Counted from the stretch's first letter, positions 9,333-19,747 are shown. The stretch is DNA of 63,091 bases from Gemmatimonadota bacterium (GCA_009841165.1 VXMI01000036.1:1-63091); one strand, 5' to 3'. Notes: generated from the letters alone by a model not told the origin. Translations and numbers: made by a program.

Positions 9333-11411
9333 GTTGAACTGAATGCGCAGGGTTCTTCCAGGCTGGGGAAGACCGCATTGGTCCAGCACGATCGAGTCGG
9401 TGACGTTCGCCACGCCCACGGTGCCGGCGACGCTGCGCCCCGATGAACCCCCGCCGACCTGGAAGATCCGTCTCGCCTCGAGGTCCACGGTCGTGCTCGA
9501 GTCGAGCCTGTCGAGGCCTGCAACCTCGACGTTCTCGCAGTACTGGACGCCCCGGTAGCGCAGAAAACCGTTCACGTCGACGGCCTCCGGGGCGACGACC
9601 CCGAGGTTCAGCGTGGCCGACACCGCCGGTTCGTATTCGGCGCGCTGCGCCTCACCGCCAAGGCTGGAATCCAGGACGCGAACCCGTTTCAGCGTGAGGT
9701 CTCCGCCGAAATTCAGGCGTCCGCGCGTACCCGCGCCAAGCAGTTCCACCCCGGTGGATCGGATATCGTCGCGGTTCACCCGCTTGAACCTGATGCCTTC
9801 GGTTGTCACCGTGCGGGCTCGCACGATCCCGTCGCTGAGGCGCTGGTGAAATCCCACCAGCTGCAGCCTCGCGTCCCCGACGCTCGCCGTGATGCCCACC
9901 TCGCCGGCCTGCAGATTCTCGGGCCTCAATTCGGGATTCGGCTCGAAGCGCCCCAGTGCACCGGAGTAGAGTTCTCGCAGCGACGGGAAGCGCGTGCGTC
10001 GGCTGACCCCGGCGTGATACAGGACGGTGCCTCCGCCGCCGAGAACGGTGACCCCGGCGCGCATCCCCCAGTCCCACAGGGTGTTCAGGGGCGTTTTGTC
10101 CCCGGAAAGAGGCGTGTCCGCTCCGTCCAGCGATGCCCCGAAGCTCCACATCGTGTTCAGGCCGTTGGACCCGGGGTTGCCCCGGTTTCCGACTTCGACC
10201 TCGGTTCCGAGGCTCCACAGGCGTTGCTGGTAGTCGAAGGCCTGGCCGTCGGCGAACGTCTCGGTGTGCTTGACGTTCGCGATGGTGAAGGCGCTCCAGA
10301 ACTCCGGTCCGGCGCTGAAGCGGTAGTCCCCCAGGACCCGCCCGGTCAGTGTGGTCGTGAGTCCGGTCTCACCCCCCACAACCGACAGGTAGGCCGGCGA
10401 GCCATACTCCTCAATCTCTGTCGAGGAGCGGTCCAGCCCGAAGGAGGCCTCCACATCGCCCTCGCCAAGCTCCGTTCGCCACTGGCCGGAACCTCCCGAC
10501 AGGGCCATCACCAGTCGATTCTGGTCGGGATACCTCCAGAGGCGAGGATCCGCCACGTGAGCCTCCGGTGGAACGCCGCGCGCCGCGTCGGCTGCCGTCA
10601 CCAGACCGGAAACCCAGCTCCCTCCCGGCCGCTGGTAGCGCGCGGAAACGAAGCCGTCAGCGAGTCTCCGATCGGAATTGAGACGCCGACCGTCGGCGTC
10701 GGCGAGCAATGCCGTGTTGAGCGTGGGATCGGAGAGAGCGCCCTCGGGAAGTGCGACGCCGGGGTTGTCCCGGTAGCCGGCGCCGGCTCTCAGCACCCAG
10801 TCGGTGAAGTCGTGCGTGAACGCGGTGCCCGAGGTGGCCCCGATGCTTGTGCCGCCCTCCTGGTCCAACGAAATGGCGCCCGCGAAGGGCTGAACACCGA
10901 GGCCGGCGGATTGTCCGCGTGACACGTCGAACTCGAGCGCGCCTCCGAGGACGTTGGGCCCGTGGAGCATCGAGGACAGGCCCCGCAGCAGGGTCACCGC
11001 GCGGACAGCGGTCAGGGGGATTATCGAGAGGTCGGTGCGGTGGTCCCAGCCCAGGGTCAGGGGTATGCCGTCGAGGAATACGGCGATCTGGCGGTCGTCG
11101 GCCCCGCGCAGATCGGGCTGCACTTCGCCCCGCGAGTTGCTGCGCATCTGGACCGAAGGGAGGCGGCGGAGAAGTTCCTCGGCGGTCGCCGCCGCCACGA
11201 CATTCAGCGAATCGGTGGCGATCTCGACCGCGCTGGTCCCGCCCGTCGTTGTGGAAGGCCGCGGTACTTCCACGCGCAGGCCACGCAACCGCATGACCGA
11301 GGTGGTGTCCTGGGCGGCAAGCGGGGACTCCGCAGCTGCCGCCAACGCGAGCAGGAGCAGGGCAGACAGACGCGCAGCCTTGCAAATCGTGCTTCTGCTT
11401 GCGCCGGTCAT
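9324..11411 (-). CDS. TonB-dependent outer-membrane receptor
   Basis: About 695 residues. The chosen ATG at 11411 starts a clear signal peptide (residues 1-30, Leu/Ala-rich, ending PLAAQD); the longer frame from 11543 would bury it. A plug domain follows (about residues 60-170, with motifs DDRQIAVFLDGIPL and LRGLSSMLHGPNVLGG), then a 22-strand-type barrel with aromatic-rich strands, ending in a C-terminal strand RIQFNVR. There is no N-terminal STN domain and no carboxypeptidase-like domain, so no sigma/anti-sigma signalling is expected. Substrate is unknown; the compact size resembles BtuB/siderophore receptors more than SusC-like ones. It is last in a minus-strand series after tkt, 97 bases downstream. 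Confidence 0.88.
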   Translation of the reverse strand: MTGASRSTICKAARLSALLLLALAAAAESPLAAQDTTSVMRLRGLRVEVPRPSTTTGGTSAVEIATDSLNVVAAATAEELLRRLPSVQMRSNSRGEVQPDLRGADDRQIAVFLDGIPLTLGWDHRTDLSIIPLTAVRAVTLLRGLSSMLHGPNVLGGALEFDVSRGQSAGLGVQPFAGAISLDQEGGTSIGATSGTAFTHDFTDWVLRAGAGYRDNPGVALPEGALSDPTLNTALLADADGRRLNSDRRLADGFVSARYQRPGGSWVSGLVTAADAARGVPPEAHVADPRLWRYPDQNRLVMALSGGSGQWRTELGEGDVEASFGLDRSSTEIEEYGSPAYLSVVGGETGLTTTLTGRVLGDYRFSAGPEFWSAFTIANVKHTETFADGQAFDYQQRLWSLGTEVEVGNRGNPGSNGLNTMWSFGASLDGADTPLSGDKTPLNTLWDWGMRAGVTVLGGGGTVLYHAGVSRRTRFPSLRELYSGALGRFEPNPELRPENLQAGEVGITASVGDARLQLVGFHQRLSDGIVRARTVTTEGIRFKRVNRDDIRSTGVELLGAGTRGRLNFGGDLTLKRVRVLDSSLGGEAQRAEYEPAVSATLNLGVVAPEAVDVNGFLRYRGVQYCENVEVAGLDRLDSSTTVDLEARRIFQVGGGSSGRSVAGTVGVANVTDSIVLDQCGLPQPGRTLRIQFNVR

Positions 11412-11508
11412 GTCGCTATGGCCGTTCCCGTTTCTGGTTCTGCAACCGCACCTTCCCCCGTGACTTGGACCCCCACACGGCCCAAAACGTTCGAGTTGGC
11501 GCTTGTGG

Positions 11509-13545
11509 TTACGCAGCTGAATTCCGTTGCGAAATACTCTCACGGACAGCGCGCCGCACCGCTTCGGCGGTCATACCATAGCGGCGGTAGACCTCCTGGA
11601 AGGGGGCTGAGGCGCCGAACCCGTCGACCCCTATCGAGATACCGTCCGTCCCTACCCATCGTTCCCACCCCATCGTGCAGCCGGCTTCCAGCGAGACCTT
11701 CAATACCCCTGCAGGGAGGATCTCGTTTCGGTAGGCCGCGGGCTGTGCCGCGAGGAGCCGCCAGCTGGGCAGGCTCACGACGCGCACGTGGATGCCGTCC
11801 GCGGCGAGGCCAGTCCGTGCCTCGAGAGCCGTGCCGACCTCGGATCCGGAGGCGATGACGATCGCGTCCGGGCGACTGGCGCGGGCCTCGCGGAGAATGT
11901 AGCCGCCCCTGTGCAGCCCGTCGGCGGAGGGACGGCCGGGCCCCCGGTCGATCGATGGGACCGTCTGCCGCGTCAGGGACAGGAAGGACGGTCCCGTGCG
12001 GTTGCGGAGTGCCGCGCGCCACGCCTCGGCCGTTTCGGGACCGTCGCATGGACGCAGGTCCAACAGGCCGGGGATTCCCCGCAGCGCGGCGAGATGCTCG
12101 ATGGGCTGATGTGTCGGCCCATCCTCCCCCAGACCGATACTGTCGTGCGTGAAGACGTAGATGACCGGGAGTCCCATCAGGGCCGCGAGGCGGATCGCCG
12201 GCCGCATGTAGTCCGAGAAAACCAGGAAGGTTCCGCCGAAGGGCTGGATGCCGCCGTGAAGCGCCATGCCGTTCATGATGGCGCCCATGGCGTGCTCGCG
12301 GACCCCGAAATGGATGATTCGCCCGGTGGGGTTTTCCGCGAGGAGGTCGCCGCCGCCCGCGATATCGGTCTTGTTGGAGCCGCCGAGATCCGCCGAGCCG
12401 CCGATCATCGCGGGGATGGCACCGGCTGCCCCCTGGAGCACCTTGCCGGAATGGTTGCGGGTCGCGGTCGCCGGTGCGGTGGTGAGGTCCGGGAGCGCGT
12501 CCTCCCAGCCGGCGGGCAGATCGCCCGAGATCGCCTGCTCGAACTCGGCAGCCAGGTCCGGGAAGGCGGCCCGGTAGGCCTCGAGGCGCCCTGTCCACGC
12601 TGCCTGCGAGCGGGCCCCGGCAGCGCCCCGTGCGCGCCAGTGATCGAGGGCGGCCGGCTCGACGTGGAACGGCTCCAGCGACGGATACCCGATGTTGAGC
12701 TTGGTGGCGGTGATCTCGTCCGCGCCGAGGGGGGCGCCGTGCGTCGAGGCCGACCCCGCCATGTTGGGGCTGCCCTCGGCGATGACGGTGCGGAGCACGA
12801 TGAGCGATGGGCGGCCGGTCTCCGCTCTGGCCGCGGTGAGCGCCGCGTCGATGGCGTCGAGGTCGGTGCCGTCGTCTACGGACAGGGTGTGCCATCCGTA
12901 CCCTTCGAAGCGCCGGCCGTGGTCGGTGGCCGTGGCCAGGTCGGTCGAGCCCTCGATGGTGATGCGGTTGTCGTCGAAGATCCAGATGAGCTTGCCGAGG
13001 CGCTGGTGCCCCGCGATTTCGGCGGCCTCGTGGGAGATGCCCTCCATGAGGTCGCCGTCGGAGCAGAGCGCGTAGGTGTGGTGGTCGACGATCTCGTGAC
13101 CCGGCCGGTTGTAGCGGGCGGCGAGCCAGCGCTCGGCGAGTGCCATGCCGACGGTGTTGGCGACACCCTGGCCGAGGGGGCCCGTGGTGGTCTCCACGCC
13201 GGGGGTATGGCCGAACTCCGGGTGGCCGGGGGTGCTGCTGCCCCACTGGCGGAAGCGGCGGATGTCGTCCAGCGAGATGTCGTAGCCGGTCAGATACAGC
13301 AGGCTGTAGAGGAACATCGAGGCGTGCCCGGCCGACAGGACGAACCTGTCCCGGTTGAACCAGCCGGGGTCGCGAGGATTGTGCCTGAGGTGCCGCGTCC
13401 AAAGGACGTAGCCGACCGGCGCAAGTGCCATCGGCGTGCCCGGGTGCCCCGACCTGGCCGCCTGAACGGCGTCCATTGCCAGAACCTTGATCGTGTCGAT
13501 TGCCAGCTTTTCGGTGCCTGTGGACCCGCCCACGGCTTGGGGCAT
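11509..13545 (-). CDS. tkt: Transketolase
   Basis: A 678-residue thiamine-diphosphate enzyme of the pentose phosphate pathway and of the Calvin/ribose interconversions. The TPP/Mg motif is visible as [14 protein letters not shown] around residue 160. The pyrimidine-binding domain holds [10 protein letters not shown], and the flexible loop [16 protein letters not shown] is typical of transketolase. Length is normal for the family. It follows leuS on the same strand with 47 bases between them, so the two may be co-transcribed. Confidence 0.95.
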   Translation of the reverse strand: MPQAVGGSTGTEKLAIDTIKVLAMDAVQAARSGHPGTPMALAPVGYVLWTRHLRHNPRDPGWFNRDRFVLSAGHASMFLYSLLYLTGYDISLDDIRRFRQWGSSTPGHPEFGHTPGVETTTGPLGQGVANTVGMALAERWLAARYNRPGHEIVDHHTYALCSDGDLMEGISHEAAEIAGHQRLGKLIWIFDDNRITIEGSTDLATATDHGRRFEGYGWHTLSVDDGTDLDAIDAALTAARAETGRPSLIVLRTVIAEGSPNMAGSASTHGAPLGADEITATKLNIGYPSLEPFHVEPAALDHWRARGAAGARSQAAWTGRLEAYRAAFPDLAAEFEQAISGDLPAGWEDALPDLTTAPATATRNHSGKVLQGAAGAIPAMIGGSADLGGSNKTDIAGGGDLLAENPTGRIIHFGVREHAMGAIMNGMALHGGIQPFGGTFLVFSDYMRPAIRLAALMGLPVIYVFTHDSIGLGEDGPTHQPIEHLAALRGIPGLLDLRPCDGPETAEAWRAALRNRTGPSFLSLTRQTVPSIDRGPGRPSADGLHRGGYILREARASRPDAIVIASGSEVGTALEARTGLAADGIHVRVVSLPSWRLLAAQPAAYRNEILPAGVLKVSLEAGCTMGWERWVGTDGISIGVDGFGASAPFQEVYRRYGMTAEAVRRAVRESISQRNSAA

Positions 13546-13592
13546 CGCGTCAGCCTCGTTTTCTCGTCAGGGTCTCTTCGCGGATGTTCCGG

Positions 13593-16070
13593 TCACTTTC
13601 CGGCTGCGACGGCCTGCGCCACCACGAGATTGAGAAGCCGGTCCGGAATGTGGACGATTCGGCGCACCTCCGTACCCTCCAGGTGGCGCGCCACGTTGGG
13701 CTCTGCCCTGGCTTGCGCCACCACTTCGTCCCTGCCGGCGCCCATCGGCACGGAAACGGTGCCGCGCACCCGGCCGTTCACCTGCACGGCGATCCGGGCG
13801 TGCTGCTCGACGCACTTCGCGAGATCGCATTCGGGCCAGTTGGCGCCGTCGAAGATGCTCCCTTCGTGGCCCAGGCGGTGCCAGAGCTCCTCGGCGATGT
13901 GCGGTGCGAACGGCGCGACCATGCCGACCAGGGGTTCGACCTCGGCCCTCACGGGCGTGCGGCCGCCGGCGCGCACCGCATTGAGGTACTCCATCATCGC
14001 GGCGATGGCCGTGTTGTAGCGCAGATTCGCGATCTGGTCGGTGACGCGGTGGATCGTCCGGTGGAGCTTGCGGTCGACCGAGGGGTCGGGATCTCCGGTG
14101 GCGAGTTCGCTGCTCTCGGGGACCACGGATTCCCACAGGCGGTGGAGAAAGCCGTGCGGGCCGGATATCCCCTGGTCCTGATAGTCTCCGCCTTCGACGA
14201 AGGGGCCCAGGAACATGAGATACAGCCGGAACGTGTCGGCTCCGTACCGCTCGATGATCGGATCGGGGATAATGACGTTGCCCTTGCTCTTCGACATCTT
14301 GGCGCCTTCGCGGATGATCAGGCCGTGCGCGCGGAACCGGTCGTAGGGCTCCTCGAAGTCCAGCCATCCCATGTCGTGCAGCGCCATCACCACGAAGCGC
14401 GAGTACAGCAGGTGCAGGACCGCGTGCTCGTTGCCGCCGATGTACATGTCGACCGGAAGCCAGCGGCGAGTGATCCCGGCGTCGAAGGGCCTGTCGTCGA
14501 GGTCGGTGGAGGGGTAGCGCAGAAAGTACCAGGCGCTGTCCAGGAAGACGTCGGACACGTCGGTCTCGCGCGCGGCGTCGCGGCCACAGGAGGGGCAGGG
14601 TACTTCGTACCACTCCCTGACCCGCGCCAGCGGGCTGATCCCCGACTGGTCCGGCCTGAAATCCTCGACGTGCGGAAGCTCGACCGGCAGATCCTCCTCG
14701 GGCACGGGAACCGCGCCGCAATGGTCACAGTTGATGACGGGAATGGGCGGGCCCCAGTACCGCTGCCGCGAAATGCACCAGTCGTGGAGTCGGTAGGTGA
14801 CCCGGCTCTCGGCGAGGCCTTCCGCGGCGAGTTCATCCACGATCGCCCTCTTCGCCTCGTCCACGGCCACCCCGTCGTAGCGTCCCGAGTTGACCAGCGT
14901 GCCGGTCGGGTACTCGTAGGCGATCGACAGGGGGGTGGACGCGTCCTCGCCGGGGGCCGCGATCACCCTCAGGATGGGCAGCCCGTGCGCGTGGGCGAAG
15001 TCGAAGTCACGCTCGTCGTGCCCGGGCACCGCCATGATGGCTCCCGTGCCGTATCCCATGAGCACGTAGTCGGCGATCCACACGGGTACGCGCTCGCCCG
15101 TGGCGGGGTTGATGCAGTACCCGCCGGTGAAGACCCCGGTCTTGTCCTTCTCGATCTTCTTCCGGGCCACCAGGTCCATGGCCTGCGTCCTGGCCCGGTA
15201 GGCTTCCACCGATTTGCGGCACGAGTCGCTCGTGACGGCATCGACCAGGGGATGCTCCGGGGCCAGCACCACGTAGGTCGCTCCGAACACCGTGTCCGGG
15301 CGCGTGGTGAATACCTCGACGACCAGATCGTCCGCGTCGGCGACGGGGAAGCGAAGCTGCGCGCCCACCGAACGTCCGATCCAGTTGTATTGCGCCTTCA
15401 GGGTCGTGTCCGACCAGTCGATGTGCTTGAGGTTCTCCAGAAGCCGGTCCGCATAGTCGGTGATCCTGAGGAACCACTGGTGTATGAAGCGCTGCTCGAC
15501 CGCGGTGCCGCACCGTTCGCATTCCCCGACGATGACCTGTTCGTTTGCGAGCACGGTCATGCACGACGGGCACCAGTTGACGGGCGCCTCCTTCTTCTCC
15601 GCAAGCCCGTTCTTCAGGAACTGGACGAAGATCCACTGGGTCCACCGGTAGTAGTCCGGGTCGGTGGTGTCGACCGTGTGGGTCCAGTCGAACATGCCGC
15701 CGATGCGGCGCAGCTGCCGGCGGAAGTTGGCCATGTTGCCCGGAATCAGACGGCTCGGGTGAACCCCGGTCTTCAGCGCGAAGTTCTCGGAGTGGATGCC
15801 GAAGGCGTCGAACCCGATCGGCTCGAAGACATCGTACCCCTGCAGCCGCTTGAAGCGCCCGTAGACGTCGGCCCCGGTGAAGGCGTAGATGTTTCCCACG
15901 TGCAGCCCTTCCGCGGAAGGGTAGGGGAACATCATCAGGTTGAAAAAGGGACGTTCGGCGCCGCACAGCTCATCGAGCGTGAAGGCGTTGGTGCCGTCGC
16001 GGTCCCACTTCGCCTGCCACCGGTGTTCCACCGCGCTGGGGTCGTAGGCGTTGTCGACGTTCGAAGGCAT
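13593..16070 (-). CDS. leuS: Leucyl-tRNA synthetase
   Basis: A class I aminoacyl-tRNA synthetase of about 825 residues, charging tRNA-Leu. The HIGH-type motif reads HVGN (its last His replaced by Asn), the CP1 editing domain contains TTRPDTVFGATYV and the KMSKS loop is present as AKMSKSKGN, followed by the anticodon-binding and C-terminal domains. Cys pairs near residues 160-185 look like a zinc-ribbon. I chose ATG 16070 (MPSNVDNAYDP) because homology starts there; a GTG at 16097 would add nine residues. It lies downstream of a COG4324 lipoprotein gene and before tkt. Confidence 0.94.
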   Translation of the reverse strand: MPSNVDNAYDPSAVEHRWQAKWDRDGTNAFTLDELCGAERPFFNLMMFPYPSAEGLHVGNIYAFTGADVYGRFKRLQGYDVFEPIGFDAFGIHSENFALKTGVHPSRLIPGNMANFRRQLRRIGGMFDWTHTVDTTDPDYYRWTQWIFVQFLKNGLAEKKEAPVNWCPSCMTVLANEQVIVGECERCGTAVEQRFIHQWFLRITDYADRLLENLKHIDWSDTTLKAQYNWIGRSVGAQLRFPVADADDLVVEVFTTRPDTVFGATYVVLAPEHPLVDAVTSDSCRKSVEAYRARTQAMDLVARKKIEKDKTGVFTGGYCINPATGERVPVWIADYVLMGYGTGAIMAVPGHDERDFDFAHAHGLPILRVIAAPGEDASTPLSIAYEYPTGTLVNSGRYDGVAVDEAKRAIVDELAAEGLAESRVTYRLHDWCISRQRYWGPPIPVINCDHCGAVPVPEEDLPVELPHVEDFRPDQSGISPLARVREWYEVPCPSCGRDAARETDVSDVFLDSAWYFLRYPSTDLDDRPFDAGITRRWLPVDMYIGGNEHAVLHLLYSRFVVMALHDMGWLDFEEPYDRFRAHGLIIREGAKMSKSKGNVIIPDPIIERYGADTFRLYLMFLGPFVEGGDYQDQGISGPHGFLHRLWESVVPESSELATGDPDPSVDRKLHRTIHRVTDQIANLRYNTAIAAMMEYLNAVRAGGRTPVRAEVEPLVGMVAPFAPHIAEELWHRLGHEGSIFDGANWPECDLAKCVEQHARIAVQVNGRVRGTVSVPMGAGRDEVVAQARAEPNVARHLEGTEVRRIVHIPDRLLNLVVAQAVAAGK

Positions 16071-16151
16071 GGCGGGTCGATCGGTTCGGCTCTGCACCCT
16101 GCGGGGATCGCCGCGTCTTTCCTTCCTGGGTTGCGGGTAGGCGGGCCCGGC

Positions 16152-16168
16152 TTCGGACCAAGTCCGAA
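16152..16168. other. Small perfect hairpin between the aminopeptidase gene and leuS
   Basis: TTCGGAC (16152-16158) and GTCCGAA (16162-16168) form a 7-bp stem with a CAA loop. No T-run follows in either direction. It lies about 82 bases upstream of the leuS ATG, in the leader if the genes are co-transcribed. I see no T-box-like specifier structure around it. Confidence 0.25.
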
Positions 16169-16191
16169 AGCTAAAAGAGGGGGAGGGCCTT

Positions 16192-17322
16192 TTACAGCCC
16201 GGCGCCCGATCCGCCCGCCGTTTCGGGCAGGATCCCGAAGGGATCGTCCGCGTTCTCGATCCCGATCCTGAGTGCCTCGACCGCCTCGGCGAGCGACCCT
16301 CCGTTCGCCCGGAGAAAGGCGTCGAAGTCGGGTAGCCGGTGGTAGTAACGCATTCGGCTGAGCAGGGTTGCGTTGTTGAGGGGAAGGGTCTCGAAGCTGG
16401 CGAAGGTCAGCGCGACGAATCGTGGCTGGACCTCTTCGCGAAAGCGCCTGCGGTGGAACGCGTAGATTTCGTCCCGGCGCACGATCTTCTCCTGGCCCGT
16501 CATGGTCGCATCTCCGTAGACCGCCTCGAGATCGGCCACCAGTCCGTCGATGAAAAGCGAGAAACGCTGTACATCCTCCCATCGGCCCTGCGCACGCTCG
16601 CACCACACGGTATCGGGTCCTCCTCCTTCGCGGGTGCAGAAGAACTCGGCGCCGCCGCTTCGGCCCACCCATGTCGCGAAGCTCTCGTTGAAACGCACGT
16701 GGCCCGGAACGAAAAGGTGGTTGTGGGACAGCTCGTGGATGATTGTCGTCACCAGCTCCACCTCGTCATACCGCACGACGGTCGAAAGCAGCGGATCGGA
16801 AAACCAGCCGAGCGTGCTGAAGGCGGACGTGGGCCTGAGGTAGGTGTCGAATCCTTCCTCTTCGAGCTTCTCCTGCTCGCGAAGCGCTTCATCCAGGTCG
16901 AAGAATCCCCGGTAGGGCACGTGGCCCACGATCGGGAACCACCATGTCACGGGCGCGAGCCGGTCGCGGTGGGCCGCCGACAGCACCATGGCCAGGGTGT
17001 CGCGGTCCAGTTTCGTGTACGTCGTGTAGCTGTCGCCCACGTCCAGTCGCAGCGTGTTCATCGCGAACTCGCGTGCCTCGCGAGCCAGCGTCAGCTTGCC
17101 CCGGGTACGCTCGTCGGTGTCGGGAGAGAGAATCACCTCGGGAATGGGCCGGCGCGCGCTCAGGATCTTCGCCTCGGCCCATCCTGCCTTGATCACGTAG
17201 ATGGGCGAGCACGCCGATCCCGGCCAGAGCGCGGCCGCCACCACGACGATGCAGGCAGCGGCCGCAAGCGCCCTTGCTCGCGGCCGCCGCCCCGTGCGGG
17301 ACTTCCCGGGGGCCGGGGTCAC
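16192..17322 (-). CDS. COG4324-type putative aminopeptidase, probable lipoprotein
   Basis: A 376-residue protein of the putative-aminopeptidase family (COG4324/Aminopep). It begins with a basic region and hydrophobic helix (about 16-36) ending in a possible lipobox, GSAC followed by S, so it is probably a lipoprotein. The segment YVIKAGWAEAKILSARRPI just after the Cys is characteristic of the family. A zinc-protease motif HELSH is present near residue 195 (TTIIHELSHNHLF), with a downstream Glu in FNESFATWVG. The GTG start at 17322 has GGAGG seven bases upstream. It sits 11 bases after the SPFH gene. Confidence 0.8.
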   Translation of the reverse strand: MTPAPGKSRTGRRPRARALAAAACIVVVAAALWPGSACSPIYVIKAGWAEAKILSARRPIPEVILSPDTDERTRGKLTLAREAREFAMNTLRLDVGDSYTTYTKLDRDTLAMVLSAAHRDRLAPVTWWFPIVGHVPYRGFFDLDEALREQEKLEEEGFDTYLRPTSAFSTLGWFSDPLLSTVVRYDEVELVTTIIHELSHNHLFVPGHVRFNESFATWVGRSGGAEFFCTREGGGPDTVWCERAQGRWEDVQRFSLFIDGLVADLEAVYGDATMTGQEKIVRRDEIYAFHRRRFREEVQPRFVALTFASFETLPLNNATLLSRMRYYHRLPDFDAFLRANGGSLAEAVEALRIGIENADDPFGILPETAGGSGAGL

Positions 17323-17333
17323 GCCGGTACCTC

Positions 17334-18221
17334 CTACCTGCCGCCGCCCAGGTTCCTGATCAGCGGGATGCCGCCCTCGGTCGGAACGTAGACCAGCGAC
17401 CCCTCGGGCATCTGTGCCAACTGCTGGATGTAGAAGAAGGTCAGGTACTCCTGAGTCAGCCCCTCGGAGATGATCTGCTGGGCCTCCGCGATTCCCTTGG
17501 CCTCCTCGGCCTGCTGGCGGGCCTGTTCCTGGATGATCTGGGTCTGGAACTCCTCCGCCGCGACCTGCTGCTCGCGCTCCAGCTTCTGCTCGATCGCCTC
17601 ACGAACGCGTGAGGGCGCCTGGATGTCCCGCACGAAGACGTCCTTGACCTCGATGCGGTCCCCCGCCTTGGCCTGGATCTCCGTCCGCATGGCGTCGGCC
17701 ACGTCACGCCGGTTGGGCGAGAAGATGTCGTTGATCGACTTGGTCGCCACGGCGTCGCGCACCCCGTTCCTGACGGCGTTCAGCACGATCTGGCGTTTGA
17801 TCTCGTTCTCCGAGCCGATGCGTTGGTAGAGGCTCGGCGCGTTGCCTCCATTGATCTGGAAGATGATCGACACCTCGAGCGTGACGTTAAGCTGTTCCGA
17901 AGTCTGCGCTTCGATCTGCTCCACGCTTCCCTGTGCGGGGAAGGACTGTTCGCGGACGGACATCCTCTCGACCGTCGCCAGTGGGTTGATCACGCGCACC
18001 CCGGCCTCGAGCGGCCGGTCCGAGACTCTTCCCAGAAAATGCTCCACCCCCACCTCGCCCACGCGGACGACCACCACCGTGTTCATCACGACGAGGACGA
18101 GGCCGACGACCATGACCACCGTGCCCACCAGCCTGTTCGGGATCTTCGCGTTCGCGGACGGGATCGTACGTACGATTGCCCCGATGACGATCAGAACCGC
18201 GGCGATTGCCAGAAAACCCAT
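17334..18221 (-). CDS. Prohibitin-family SPFH membrane protein
   Basis: A 295-residue SPFH/prohibitin protein. Two N-terminal hydrophobic helices (about 2-18 and 30-52) anchor it; the SPFH domain follows (about residues 50-205), then a long Gln/Glu/Ala-rich coiled coil (about 205-255) and a short conserved tail. Such proteins form large ring assemblies in the inner membrane and often modulate FtsH or other proteases; that role is inferred from family. An AAAGGAAAG ribosome site lies just before the ATG. It is the first gene of a minus-strand series that continues with the aminopeptidase and leuS. Confidence 0.88.
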   Translation of the reverse strand: MGFLAIAAVLIVIGAIVRTIPSANAKIPNRLVGTVVMVVGLVLVVMNTVVVVRVGEVGVEHFLGRVSDRPLEAGVRVINPLATVERMSVREQSFPAQGSVEQIEAQTSEQLNVTLEVSIIFQINGGNAPSLYQRIGSENEIKRQIVLNAVRNGVRDAVATKSINDIFSPNRRDVADAMRTEIQAKAGDRIEVKDVFVRDIQAPSRVREAIEQKLEREQQVAAEEFQTQIIQEQARQQAEEAKGIAEAQQIISEGLTQEYLTFFYIQQLAQMPEGSLVYVPTEGGIPLIRNLGGGR

Positions 18222-18299
18222 CTTGCTTTCCTTTCATGTTGCCAAGAGAGACTGTCCATCAGTACTGAAGATAAGCTACGTCGGACTCTCCCGGGTCCG

Positions 18300-19607
18300 T
18301 CAGGGGTCGGACTTTCGCAGCGCCATCGTCGGCAGATAGTGAAGCGCCCGTCCCCGCCCCCCGGCCCTCAGAAAACCCTGGTCGACCAGGGCGTCGAGTT
18401 CCCGCTTCGCGGTCGGATAGCTGACCCCGAAAGTCTCCCGGTAGTCGACGTTGCCCAGACGCATGTGCTTCCGGAAGTGCTCGCGGAGCTTCGGTATGCG
18501 GTCTTCCAGAAACCAGCGGTTCGCATCGAGATCCGGGGTGAGGAAATACGTGCAGTGCGATTCGCCACGGTTGGTCACGGGCGTGATGATGTCGCCATCG
18601 ACAAGCCCCTGGATCTGCCGTCGCGCTTCACCCCCGGAAACCGAATTGAGCCGCAGGTAGTCGTCCTCGGAGAAGCCGTCCGGGCAGGCCAGCAACATGC
18701 GCTTCTGGTCGACGTCGATCGGAAGCCTGCCGACAATCCAGCTCCAGCCGGGACCCGAGGTTGCAAACTGGGGACCGTTGTACAGCGTTACGGTGAATCG
18801 TCCGCTGTTGTTGGCAAACTCCGGTTCGACAAGGAGGGAATCCTCCATGTCCTTGAAGACACGCACAAGTCCCGAGGCTTTGCAGCTCACAAGTTTCTTG
18901 TCCTTCAATACTCTGTTCAACAACGGATTGCGCGTGTTGTAAACCACTCTGCCTTCGTTGACATCGGTTTTCGAAAACGGATCAAGCGGGAGGCCCGGAC
19001 TCGTAACCTCAACACGGTCGTCGTAGAACACGATCTCGATCTCGGCGATTCCGTCATAGTCCCGGTGGGCGATCGCATTCAAGACGACTTCGCGCCATGC
19101 GGACTCCGGATACTCCGGAACATCGCGGAAGAAGATGCGCCGAAGGTGCTCGGAAGTGCTGATCTGGTCCCGTGCAAGGCGAATTCCTTCGTCGATTGCA
19201 CTGGCGAGCGGCGGACCTGCATAAGCCATCCACGTAACGCTCTGGCGGTGGCCGACGAGTCGCGCGGTGCCCGCGGCACGGATCACGCGGATCCCCGCAC
19301 CGGGATTCCAGTGGCGCGCGGAGGTGCCGGCGAACAGCAGCAGAGCCGCGTTGGTGATCCCCCAATCCGGCGCATCGCCCTTGACAAGTCCGTAGTCCCG
19401 AAGGGCATCGAGCACCGGTTTGCCACCCGACGGCGTGTCCTTCAGAAAGGACTTCGCGAGATCCAGGTCGAGATCCGACAGGGAAGCGTCGCCTCTGACG
19501 CGCTGCTCATAGTCCGCGACCGTGCTGCGGGATGTACCGCCGGCCGGGCGACGCCGGGTGCGCCGTGCACCGGGGCGTATGAGGTGCGTCAGATCGACTC
19601 TGTCCAT
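18300..19607 (-). CDS. RecG/Schlafen-like ATP-binding regulator lacking the AlbA_2 domain
   Basis: A 435-residue protein resembling the AlbA_2-HATPase_c_4 putative transcriptional regulators. The middle contains the conserved GITNAALLLFAG and the WREVVLNAIAHRDY segment that marks the HATPase_c_4 region (about residues 165-260), and the C-terminus looks like a winged helix (SYPTAKRELDALVDQGFL). The usual N-terminal AlbA_2 nucleic-acid-binding domain of about 100 residues is not visible: the protein begins with a basic Arg-rich tail. The intergenic space upstream (140 bases to the divergent SDR) is too short to hide it. It is either a natural short form or a truncation. Confidence 0.65.
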   Translation of the reverse strand: MDRVDLTHLIRPGARRTRRRPAGGTSRSTVADYEQRVRGDASLSDLDLDLAKSFLKDTPSGGKPVLDALRDYGLVKGDAPDWGITNAALLLFAGTSARHWNPGAGIRVIRAAGTARLVGHRQSVTWMAYAGPPLASAIDEGIRLARDQISTSEHLRRIFFRDVPEYPESAWREVVLNAIAHRDYDGIAEIEIVFYDDRVEVTSPGLPLDPFSKTDVNEGRVVYNTRNPLLNRVLKDKKLVSCKASGLVRVFKDMEDSLLVEPEFANNSGRFTVTLYNGPQFATSGPGWSWIVGRLPIDVDQKRMLLACPDGFSEDDYLRLNSVSGGEARRQIQGLVDGDIITPVTNRGESHCTYFLTPDLDANRWFLEDRIPKLREHFRKHMRLGNVDYRETFGVSYPTAKRELDALVDQGFLRAGGRGRALHYLPTMALRKSDP

Positions 19608-19747
19608 TTCAAGATCCGGATCGGGTATTCCGGTGTCGGCAGGGTGGCCGGGTGAGGTTATCCTTACACACTACACCCTGCGATCATCAAAGTGTCAGCG
19701 CGGACAGGGCACCGCCAGTATTCCCCGAATCCCAGGAAGGCAACTCC

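Noticed and set aside
9846-10922. Long open frame on the plus strand opposite the TonB receptor
   Set aside because: Arg/Pro/Gly-rich translation without domain features; it is the shadow of the barrel gene in a GC-rich genome.
16071-16191. T-box leader upstream of leuS
   Set aside because: Only a small 7-bp hairpin is present; there is no T-box sequence or specifier loop.
13500-16271. 923-codon plus-strand frame opposite leuS
   Set aside because: leuS on the minus strand carries all synthetase motifs; the plus-strand frame has none and starts and ends at arbitrary points.
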